Shown: piece after piece, positions 1 through 6,799 of the stretch
Position numbering within the stretch: position 1 is the first letter of the stretch
Layout of the letters: each line of letters begins with the position of its first letter
Origin: Bacteroidota bacterium
GTDB lineage: Bacteria > Bacteroidota > Bacteroidia > Bacteroidales > Lentimicrobiaceae
DNA: 10,298 nt
NCBI GenBank assembly: GCA_023428585.1
Contig: JAEYXG010000066.1
Span: 1-10,298, forward strand
Reading direction: 5' to 3'
Translations under genes and position numbers: made by a program
The notes under the pieces: model-generated
What the model was told of the DNA's origin: nothing
Databases searched by the model: none
What the model saw: the letters and a program-made list of their open reading frames with translations, nothing else

Positions 1-2
1 CA

Positions 3-923
3 ATAACATATATCAGCGGAGAGAAAGATGCGCTGGTTACCGGATTATTGACCGGATTGGAGATGAATGCAAGAGCTGCAGTTGTTATCATAGGCTTTTC
101 AGCACTCGGCACTGAGCTTTACAATCCACGTATCAGGAACTTTCTTCAGAACAGCAGTTACCGGAATATAAGTGGAGCACTGGAACTCGCCTTTGAAACC
201 CTCCCCAGTGTATTTTCACACTTACCTGATGCACGTACATTCTTTACTAAACCCGCAGGTGTTGTCAAGCTGCTATTTTCACTGGCTGATAAAAGATATG
301 CTGAGCTGAATATGGGTGTTCAACCTTTTGTTATTATCCTTTCAGGTGAAGTGGCCGAGGGAAAAACAACATTGCTTTCCAACCTTGCCATTCAACTTAA
401 GAAGGAAAATATCTCTGCTATAGGTTTTTTAGCTCCCCGTATTTTACTTGATGGTCAAACTATAGGCTATGACCTAACTTCCATTGAAACAGGAGAAACC
501 GTTGAATTTATGAGACTGTCGAGTCTACCATTAAAACAGCCTGATTCCAGGTCCCTTAATATGACGGGAGCAACTGCTGATCAGGAAAGCACCGGAGGCC
601 GGCATGGCAAATTTCTCATTAACAAGATGTCTCTTGATTGGGGTAAAAGGATTCTTTCAACTGATAATATTAGGGATAAACAAGTAGTGATGATTGATGA
701 AATAGGACGATTTGAGCTTCATGGGGAAGCATGGAGTGAAAGCATTGAGAGCCTTCTTCAGATTCCTGATTTATGCCTTATTATCACAGTAAGAAGCAAT
801 CTGATACCAGATGTAATCTCTAAATTCGGTTTATACCGTTATATTCAGTATCCTATTGTAGATAGTTCCATTCATGATATCCTGAAACAGGTAATGCTCT
901 TCACTTCTTTTTCCACTGACTGA
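3..923 (+). CDS. THEP1-like P-loop NTPase with N-terminal extension, 5' end outside window
   Basis: The frame is open from the window edge, so the true start lies upstream; a TTG at 48 is the first start-like codon but is probably internal. Counting from that TTG, residues 100-108 (GEVAEGKTT, bases 345-371) form a Walker A motif, and residues 213-224 (VVMIDEIGRFEL) match the Walker B region of the THEP1/NTPase_1 family, where D-E-I-G-x-x-E-L is typical. THEP1 proteins hydrolyse nucleoside triphosphates in vitro; their cellular role is poorly known. The domain takes up about the last 200 residues, near the family's usual 170-190. The roughly 100 visible residues before it are helical and partly hydrophobic (RAAVVIIGFSALG, then LELAFETLPSVF). 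They are not part of a normal THEP1 and recall the C-terminal part of EcfT/CbiQ-type transporter subunits, but that is only an impression. The gene converges with the glycosyltransferase and overlaps it by 23 bases. The NTPase domain is secure; the rest is not assigned. Confidence 0.75.
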   Translation: MTYISGEKDALVTGLLTGLEMNARAAVVIIGFSALGTELYNPRIRNFLQNSSYRNISGALELAFETLPSVFSHLPDARTFFTKPAGVVKLLFSLADKRYAELNMGVQPFVIILSGEVAEGKTTLLSNLAIQLKKENISAIGFLAPRILLDGQTIGYDLTSIETGETVEFMRLSSLPLKQPDSRSLNMTGATADQESTGGRHGKFLINKMSLDWGKRILSTDNIRDKQVVMIDEIGRFELHGEAWSESIESLLQIPDLCLIITVRSNLIPDVISKFGLYRYIQYPIVDSSIHDILKQVMLFTSFSTD

Positions 924-2418
924 TGATATATTGATCATCCGTCCCCAGAATTGTCAGGTCGTTTTGTGTTAGTTTGACTGATGAATAATCTTCCTTTTTC
1001 AATAGAAGGATGACAGCGCCTTTCAAACTATCCTCAGCATTTAATTTGTCAAGACGGTTGCCCAGCAACGCAGGTTCAATGGAACTAAACAGAGTTTCAA
1101 CATGACCATTGCGCATTTTCATATAGCACAGGTAATCCTGTCTGTCAATATTCAGGCATACTACCTTTTGGGAGCTTTGTATATTCCTTTCATTATTTGA
1201 GAGCATTGCAGGATAATGTCCCGGGCTGCTTAAGGTTATCACCTTCCTTGAAAAAGTAAAAAGCAGCAAACAAATCAACAGTAATCCGGCAAAGCGATAA
1301 TACCTCACAAAATAGCTTATTCCAAGTGCAGTTGTGATGGCGATGAAAGGCAGCGCGGGTGCCAGGTACCAATTGTGAGTCTCCACTGAAAATGTAAGAA
1401 AGATACCAATGGTTGCCCATAAACAGCAGGAAAATAAGGCCAGTCGAAACAGCAGACTTTTGCCTTCAATCTGCAAGTTCCAATCCTTTCTTATCAGCTT
1501 GAAAAATGCACCTGCCAAGACCAGGTAAAATACATAATTCCACAGATTAAACCGGGCATCCAGATAGTTGAAAAAGAAGGCATAATTGCGGACATGCCCG
1601 TTTGCGAATCCCTCAGTCAACCGTTGAAGCACATCATACTTCCACATTGTTTCAAAAGAATTCACACTACCATAAACGCTTCCCTCAAATTTCAGTCCAT
1701 AAAGACTAACCAATAGGAACCAACTTAAAACGAAGGAGATAAATATTACTGCAGCTATCCAGAATCGGTAGTCCCTGAGTATTTTGATGAATTTCTTTGT
1801 CAATATAAGATACAACACCAAACCGGGTAAGATGATCAGTGAAGCCAGTCCTTTGGTATAGAATGCCATACCTAAGAAAATGGCAGAAATGATAATGGCA
1901 TTTGCATTTTTAAAGTCGATGTATCTAAGGGCAAAATAGATTGTGATCAGCAGAAAAAGAATAAACAATCCATCAAAGTCACCGGTTCTACCCACATGAC
2001 TGCCAATAAGGCCATTCACCGTCATAAGGATCATACAGGTAGACAAGGCAAGCCACTCACTCCCATAGAGTCGTATAATTGCAAAAAGTACAATAAATGA
2101 CAAGAATATAGCCAATGCAGATGGAAAGCGCAGTGCAAATTCATTGGTACCAAATACTTTATAGGAACCCACTATCATCCAGATCATCAGGGGAGGCTTG
2201 GCATTCCATGTATCAGGCTGACCCCCGTAATAGAGATTAAAATAATCATGATTTTGTATCATCTCAATGGCATTTACACCATTGCGTGATTCGTCCCATT
2301 GATGCAACGGCTCACCTCCAAGCTTCCAGAAACTCATAAATAAGGCAAACAATACCATTAGTGGAAATAAATATTTCCGTTTGTCTTCCAACCTGTTTGT
2401 GATTTGTTGAATAATCAA
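901..2418 (-). CDS. GT-C fold glycosyltransferase, ArnT/PMT (GT39/GT83) type
   Basis: A 505-residue polytopic membrane protein. The first predicted helix (about residues 17-33) is followed by a periplasmic loop with D42-E43 in QWDESR and K74-P75-P76 in AKPPLMIW, the hallmark order of ArnT and protein O-mannosyltransferases, where the acidic pair is catalytic. A second loop has RTGDFD (144-149), matching the R-x-D region of these enzymes. Many hydrophobic segments follow to about residue 400, then a soluble C-terminal domain of about 100 residues. Such enzymes move a sugar from a polyprenyl-phosphate carrier to lipid A, protein or another acceptor on the outer face of the inner membrane; donor and acceptor cannot be read from the sequence. 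The start is a TTG with AAGGA 7 bases upstream (2426-2430 on the complement). The next ATG (2358, M21) would cut into the first helix, so TTG is preferred. It is transcribed alone, divergent from the DUF2892 gene. Confidence 0.88.
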   Translation of the reverse strand: MIIQQITNRLEDKRKYLFPLMVLFALFMSFWKLGGEPLHQWDESRNGVNAIEMIQNHDYFNLYYGGQPDTWNAKPPLMIWMIVGSYKVFGTNEFALRFPSALAIFLSFIVLFAIIRLYGSEWLALSTCMILMTVNGLIGSHVGRTGDFDGLFILFLLITIYFALRYIDFKNANAIIISAIFLGMAFYTKGLASLIILPGLVLYLILTKKFIKILRDYRFWIAAVIFISFVLSWFLLVSLYGLKFEGSVYGSVNSFETMWKYDVLQRLTEGFANGHVRNYAFFFNYLDARFNLWNYVFYLVLAGAFFKLIRKDWNLQIEGKSLLFRLALFSCCLWATIGIFLTFSVETHNWYLAPALPFIAITTALGISYFVRYYRFAGLLLICLLLFTFSRKVITLSSPGHYPAMLSNNERNIQSSQKVVCLNIDRQDYLCYMKMRNGHVETLFSSIEPALLGNRLDKLNAEDSLKGAVILLLKKEDYSSVKLTQNDLTILGTDDQYIISQWKKK

Positions 2419-2425
2419 TGAAATG

Positions 2426-2430
2426 TCCTT
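2426..2430 (-). promoter_or_regulatory. Shine-Dalgarno-like site deciding a TTG start
   Basis: The complement reads AAGGA, 7 bases before the TTG at 2418. This is good SD spacing and supports the TTG over the ATG at 2358, which lies inside the first membrane helix. SD sites are used unevenly in Bacteroidota, so this is supporting evidence only. Confidence 0.45.
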
Positions 2431-2625
2431 ATTTTTTATTATATTTGTATATATCTAATGGCAAAGTAAAGGATTTTTAAGTTATTCGGGAGTAACGACA
2501 TTGGAATTGTAGTCTATTCATCAGGCCGATGGCCGGATTTCATTGAATTGCTAGAGTTTTTTATTATATCTCATAATTGAGTTTATATTTATTTGGTTTT
2601 ACAGTCAATCATAAAACTTATTAAC

Positions 2626-2847
2626 ATGAAAAAGAACTTGGGAATGAACGATCAGACCATCAGGATTGTTTTAGCTGCAATAATAGCCATCCTTTATTTT
2701 GCCACCAAAACAATTACAGGCACACTTGGTACTGTTCTCCTCGTTGTAGGGGCATTGCTTCTGATAACAAGTATTACCAGTTTCTGTCCCATATATGCAA
2801 TATTCGGCATAAAAACCTGTGCATCAGAAAAAACTGAGGACGAGTAG
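2626..2847 (+). CDS. DUF2892 (YgaP-like transmembrane domain) small membrane protein
   Basis: A 73-residue protein starting at the ATG at 2626 (MKKNLGMNDQTIRIVL). The frame can be extended back to a TTG at 2593, but that adds an unlikely 11-residue leader and the family normally begins with the M/N-x-x-(I)RI motif, so the ATG is chosen. There are two predicted membrane helices (about 12-27 and 33-51), the second carrying the glycine-rich GTLGTVLLVVGALLL pattern of the family. The end has FCPIYAIFGIKTC with C54 and C65, the conserved cysteine pair. In E. coli YgaP a similar membrane domain is fused to a rhodanese; stand-alone copies like this are common and of unknown function. A near -7 element (TTTATTTG, 2588-2595) would give a leader of about 25 bases. 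The gene seems to be a single unit, with inverted repeats downstream. Confidence 0.85.
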   Translation: MKKNLGMNDQTIRIVLAAIIAILYFATKTITGTLGTVLLVVGALLLITSITSFCPIYAIFGIKTCASEKTEDE

Positions 2848-2865
2848 AGTGCCATCTGGTTATAT

Positions 2866-2921
2866 CAATTGCCGTATACAACCAATTCACATGTTGTTGC
2901 CGGTGGCAATTGTCAATTTTT
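2866..2921 (+). terminator. Nested inverted repeats, possible terminator of the DUF2892 gene
   Basis: CAATTGCC (2866-2873) is the exact complement of GGCAATTG (2905-2912), enclosing a second pair ACAAC (2876-2880... within the left arm side) and GTTGT near 2893-2897. A competing short hairpin TTGCC-GGT-GGCAA (2897-2909) is followed by ATTGTCAATTTTTG. The T run is short and lies about 8 bases from the stem, so this is a weak intrinsic terminator, or a fold with two alternative forms. It lies between the DUF2892 stop and the CYTH gene, which fits a terminator role. Confidence 0.35.
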
Positions 2922-3005
2922 GAATATTAAGCAGTAGCTTTAGGCTTCTGATTTACAAATATTATGTGTAGCCAGGTATCGTTTGTCTAACCAATATACA
3001 TAAGA

Positions 3006-3485
3006 ATGCCAAAAGAAATTGAACGCAAATTCCTGGTAAAGGGTGAATTCAAGCAGTTTGCCATTTCAAAGTCACGCATAATTCAAGGTTATTTATCCTC
3101 TTTATCTGAAAGGGCAGTAAGAATACGCATCAGGGATAAAAGCGGATATCTCACCATAAAGGGGAAAGCCAACGCAGCAGGGACAATACGTTCTGATTGG
3201 GAGTATGAGATTCCACTATATGAAGCTGAAGAGTTGCTGCAACTTTGTGAGCAGGGCATTATTGAAAAATTTCGATACCTGGTAAAAGCAGGGAATCACA
3301 CTTATGAGGTTGATGAATTCTATGGCGAAAATGAAGGACTTGTGGTTGCTGAAATAGAGCTTCAGTCGGAAGAAGAGGATTTTATAAAGCCTGACTGGCT
3401 GGGCAAGGAGGTTACGGGCGATACCCGCTATTATAATTCAGGATTAGCAGGTAATCCATACACCAAATGGAGCAAAAGTGATTAA
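3006..3485 (+). CDS. CYTH-domain (triphosphate tunnel metalloenzyme) protein
   Basis: A 159-residue protein, the usual size of single-domain bacterial CYTH proteins. It starts with the signature E-x-E-x-K (E4-I-E6-R-K8). Further tunnel residues fall in the expected order: R39-x-R41 and K52 in RIRIRDKSGYLTIKG, R62, E66/E68, K88 and R90 in EKFRYLV, D103-E104 in YEVDEFYG, and E116/E118 in AEIEL. These line the inside of an eight-stranded beta tunnel that binds triphosphates through basic residues and metal through acidic ones. Characterised single-domain bacterial relatives hydrolyse inorganic tripolyphosphate; the older label 'class IV adenylate cyclase' fits only a few. Tripolyphosphatase is therefore the best guess, in the cytosol (no signal peptide). 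The ATG at 3006 directly precedes the motif. TATCGTTTG at 2977-2985 resembles a -7 element with one extra base. No functional partner is adjacent. Confidence 0.88.
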   Translation: MPKEIERKFLVKGEFKQFAISKSRIIQGYLSSLSERAVRIRIRDKSGYLTIKGKANAAGTIRSDWEYEIPLYEAEELLQLCEQGIIEKFRYLVKAGNHTYEVDEFYGENEGLVVAEIELQSEEEDFIKPDWLGKEVTGDTRYYNSGLAGNPYTKWSKSD

Positions 3486-3515
3486 CATGGAAGGATATTT
3501 ATTCTATACTCAAAA

Positions 3516-3553
3516 TTGATTGATCCTCACTCATCAAAGGCCTTGTTTTTTTT
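3516..3553 (+). terminator. Weak candidate terminator after the CYTH gene
   Basis: TTGAT-(T)-GA (3516-3523) can pair with TCATCAA (3531-3537) around a TCCTCAC loop, with one bulged T. A run of eight T follows at 3546-3553. The stem is AT-rich and the T run starts 8 bases after it, so efficiency is doubtful. Its place between the CYTH gene and the sus promoter is what makes it plausible. Confidence 0.3.
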
Positions 3554-3597
3554 AATCGGCAAGCTGTAGAATTCGCATATTATCGCGTTTTTTGTAT

Positions 3598-3605
3598 TAT
3601 ATTTG
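3598..3605 (+). promoter_or_regulatory. Bacteroidota -7 promoter element for the susCD unit
   Basis: TATATTTG matches the Bacteroidota -7 consensus TAnnTTTG exactly. The upstream -33 TTTG box is poor: only TTCG at 3572-3575, with a gap of 22 bases. A start site near 3611 would leave a leader of about 98 bases before the SusC ATG. No operator or activator site is recognisable. Confidence 0.5.
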
Positions 3606-3708
3606 TTGGTATTGTGGGGTGGCTCCATTATTTAGAATGGGATTATCCTGTGATGTCATAAATCATTCCTAGTAGTTTTCCCTAATCCTTAAACCCAAAT
3701 CCACTGTT

Positions 3709-6700
3709 ATGAAGAATAATCTACGTCTCAAACAAGCAACAGGGTTGTTCAGGAGTATCTTACTGCTCTTGTTGATTATTTCTGTTATGTCCGTAAACGG
3801 GCAAGACAGGAATATTAGTGGCACTGTTACTGACCAGTCGAACAACGAATCATTACCGGGGGCATCGGTAGTGATCAAAGGCACTTCTAAAGGCGCCACC
3901 ACTGATATGGAGGGTCAATTCAACCTGACACTGGCACCCAATGAAAACACCCTGGTTGTCAGTTATATTGGTTATGAAACAGTTGAAGTTGCAATCGGCA
4001 CACAAAAAATCCTAAAGGTCGCACTGGCTCCCTCAAGAACTTCACTTGAAGAGGTAGTAGTTGTGGGATACGGCAGTACAAAAGTCAAAGACCTTACCTC
4101 GTCCATTACAACTCTTCGTACCGAAGATCTGATTAAAACACCTGCTTCACAGCCCCTGCAAGCACTTCAGGGAAAGGTAGCCGGCCTGCAGGTCGTTACA
4201 AATGGGGGCCCGGGAGATGTGCCTACCATAAGGGTACGTGGAATTGGTTCCTTTCCAGGACGTGCGGAGGTGAGTGAAGCGCCTTTGTATGTTGTTGATG
4301 GGATGTTCTTTGATAATATTGACTTCCTCAACCCTTCTGATATTGCATCCATCTCCGTCATGAAGGATGCCTCTGCCGCAGCCATTTACGGGGTGCGCGC
4401 CGCCAATGGGGTTGTGCTGATTGAAACGAGATCAGGACAATACAATCAGAAAAACGAGATAATCTATAATGGGTATTTTGGCTATCAGATTGCACAGGAT
4501 GTTGTAAAAATGGCCAACTCTGAACAGTTTACCCAAATGGCCATTGAATCAGGCTCCGCAGCGGATGAATCATTCATCCTGAATGCCATGCAACGCTACG
4601 GAAGAAGCCGCACAAAACCCAATATACCGGAGCCAAATACCGACTGGTATGCCGAGATTCTACGCCCCGCTATGATAAGCAACAATAGTCTTGATTTTTC
4701 AGGTGGCACCGAGAAGGCAAGGTATTCAATCGGAACAAGTTATTTCAATCAGGATGGAATCATGGATATGAAGAACTCATACGAGCGACTGAATCTGCGT
4801 TCCAAAGTTGACCTGAAAGCCACCAACTGGCTTACCATAGGTGGAAATATGATTTTCAGCAATGCCACTAAATTCAACGATGCGGAAGGAGCATGGAATC
4901 AAGCCTATTTTGCTGTTCCTGTAATGCCTGTGTATGATGAGTTGAACGTTGATGCATTCCCCATCAGGTTCTCAAATGCCCAGGCTATTGGCTATAGAAG
5001 CGGACAAAATCCATTTCCTGCCATGAATTTCAATATCGACAGGATGAAGATCAAGAAGTTGCTGGCCAATTTCTACATGGAAGCAACTATTCTTCCTAAA
5101 ATACTCACATTCAAAACTTCGTATAATTACAGTTCCACTTCTGTTGACCAGCGAATAGTGAATCTTCCATGGTTCCTGGTAGGAGGTGGCGACTTCAAGG
5201 TTACCGATGCATCGCTCACAAGGAATTTTTCTGATTACAACAACCATATCTGGGATAACGTACTCACACTTACCCAAAAATATGGCAATCACAACTTCAC
5301 TCTCATGGGTGGAACATCTTTCAAGGATGAAAACTATTTGAGGATTACCGCTGTTGGGAAAAATTTCCCTACCAATATGGAGCAATCATGGTATCTTAAC
5401 CTTGCTGAAATCATTGATGCTGTTGCAACCACCGATGATGGCCTGAGGCAATATGGCATGTCATACTTCGGCAGGTTCGCCTATAACTACATGGACAGGT
5501 ACCTGCTATATGCAACGATGCGTAGAGACGGGAGCAACAAGTACCAGCAAACCTGGGGCAACTTCCCTACCATAGGGGTTGGATGGGTAATAACAGAAGA
5601 AGGCTTCTTCAAAGATAATGGCGTTGTTGATTATCTGAAATTCAGGGCCAGCTGGGGGCAACTCGGTAATGATAGGGTACCGGCAAGCGACGGGGCATTT
5701 ACAACCACTCCGGTCAATACCAGCATGGGTGGCGCACAAGTTGCAGGAACAGTGGTTTCAAACTCTTATTCAGAGCTTAAATGGGAGCTGACCGAGGAGA
5801 CCAATGTGGGTTTCACTTCCCGAATGGTGAATAATAAGCTATCAGCCGAATTCGACTATTATACCAGAGATACCAAGAATGCTGCCATTCCGGTTATCAT
5901 ACCCGGCACCGGCATTACTGTTTTAAGGCCGAGGGGAACTATCCGCAATTCAGGTGTTGAACTTGCCTTGACATGGACAAATAAAATAAGCGACAGATTC
6001 AGCTATAGTGTAGGTGGCAACTTCTCTACACTGCGCAATGAGGCAACTGACCTTTACGGACTTCCATATATAGATGGCGGCTCCGCTGAATTCCGTCAAC
6101 GTACTTATGTCGGTGAACCATTGATGGCTTTCTATGGATGGGAAATAGCAGGTGTATACCAAACCCAGAGTGAAGTGGAAACCGATCCCACTGCCATCAC
6201 TGAAGCAGAAGCCGGCAATATCCTTGAACCCGGTGATTTCAAGTATGTCGACCAGAACTCTGACGGCAAGATTGATGGTGATGACCGCGTAATTTTAGGC
6301 TCCTTTTTCCCTAAAATAATGTATGGCGGCGATATCAACATCAAATACATGAGCTTCGATTTTTCAGCAAGCATATACGGCCAGGCAGGAAACAAAATTC
6401 TGAACCGTAAACGGGGTGAACTTATCTGGACTCCCGACGGCAACCTTGATGCAGATCTGGCCGTTAACCGTTGGCATGGACCGGGTACTTCCAATGAATA
6501 TCCCTCCTCCAAGGGCCTGCGTAAAGGTTGGAACCAGAAAATGAGCGACTATTTCATTGAGGATGGTGCCTTTATACGCATACAGAATGTTCAGCTGGGG
6601 TACACTTTCTTTAAAGTACTCGGAGTTCGCTTCCCCGAAACCAGAATTGCCCTAACAGCCGAGCGTCCATTGAACTTCTTCAACTACAATGGTTTTACAC

Positions 6701-6780
6701 CCGAAGTGCCGAATGGCATTGACACTCAAACCTATCCAATACCGGCGGTTTATACTGTTAATCTGAATGTCAAGTTCTAA
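3709..6780 (+). CDS. SusC/RagA-family TonB-dependent outer-membrane transporter
   Basis: A 1023-residue protein of normal SusC length. A signal peptide (residues 1 to about 31, core RSILLLLLIISVMSVNG) precedes a carboxypeptidase-D-like regulatory domain (about 36-110; ISGTVTDQSNNESLPGASV). A TonB-box-like stretch follows at about 113-130 (EEVVVVGYGS). The plug domain carries the SusC signatures LQGKVAGLQV, IRVRGIGS, PLYVVDGM and MKDASAAAIYGVRAANGVV. The remainder is the 22-strand barrel, with SWGQLGND and DYYTRDTK near the middle and a C-terminal strand ending in F (YTVNLNVKF), as needed for BAM insertion. The protein imports a ligand across the outer membrane using TonB/ExbBD energy, with the SusD partner acting as lid. 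No N-terminal anti-sigma-interacting (STN) domain is seen, so direct sigma/anti-sigma signalling is not indicated. It is first in the unit, with SusD 19 bases downstream. The family is certain; the substrate (glycan, peptide or other) is unknown. Confidence 0.97.
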   Translation: MKNNLRLKQATGLFRSILLLLLIISVMSVNGQDRNISGTVTDQSNNESLPGASVVIKGTSKGATTDMEGQFNLTLAPNENTLVVSYIGYETVEVAIGTQKILKVALAPSRTSLEEVVVVGYGSTKVKDLTSSITTLRTEDLIKTPASQPLQALQGKVAGLQVVTNGGPGDVPTIRVRGIGSFPGRAEVSEAPLYVVDGMFFDNIDFLNPSDIASISVMKDASAAAIYGVRAANGVVLIETRSGQYNQKNEIIYNGYFGYQIAQDVVKMANSEQFTQMAIESGSAADESFILNAMQRYGRSRTKPNIPEPNTDWYAEILRPAMISNNSLDFSGGTEKARYSIGTSYFNQDGIMDMKNSYERLNLRSKVDLKATNWLTIGGNMIFSNATKFNDAEGAWNQAYFAVPVMPVYDELNVDAFPIRFSNAQAIGYRSGQNPFPAMNFNIDRMKIKKLLANFYMEATILPKILTFKTSYNYSSTSVDQRIVNLPWFLVGGGDFKVTDASLTRNFSDYNNHIWDNVLTLTQKYGNHNFTLMGGTSFKDENYLRITAVGKNFPTNMEQSWYLNLAEIIDAVATTDDGLRQYGMSYFGRFAYNYMDRYLLYATMRRDGSNKYQQTWGNFPTIGVGWVITEEGFFKDNGVVDYLKFRASWGQLGNDRVPASDGAFTTTPVNTSMGGAQVAGTVVSNSYSELKWELTEETNVGFTSRMVNNKLSAEFDYYTRDTKNAAIPVIIPGTGITVLRPRGTIRNSGVELALTWTNKISDRFSYSVGGNFSTLRNEATDLYGLPYIDGGSAEFRQRTYVGEPLMAFYGWEIAGVYQTQSEVETDPTAITEAEAGNILEPGDFKYVDQNSDGKIDGDDRVILGSFFPKIMYGGDINIKYMSFDFSASIYGQAGNKILNRKRGELIWTPDGNLDADLAVNRWHGPGTSNEYPSSKGLRKGWNQKMSDYFIEDGAFIRIQNVQLGYTFFKVLGVRFPETRIALTAERPLNFFNYNGFTPEVPNGIDTQTYPIPAVYTVNLNVKF

Positions 6781-6799
6781 CTCTTAAACTATTATTATC

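Noticed and set aside
1193..1420. 75-codon second frame inside the glycosyltransferase gene
   Set aside because: Same strand as the glycosyltransferase but out of frame with it, with no domain; the main frame is clearly the coding one.
2523..2537. GGCC-GAT-GGCC mini-hairpin in the gap before the DUF2892 gene
   Set aside because: Only four pairs with a three-base loop and no T tract; expected by chance.
2593..2625. Upstream TTG extension of the DUF2892 protein
   Set aside because: The extra 11 residues do not fit the family, and the TTG falls inside the TTTATTTG promoter-like motif; the ATG at 2626 is better.
4972..5385. 137-codon minus-strand frame inside susC, and other opposite-strand frames at 4167-4385, 5506-5739, 5950-6162 and 6132-6512
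   Set aside because: These are shadows of a strongly conserved SusC coding sequence; none has a recognisable domain or its own promoter.
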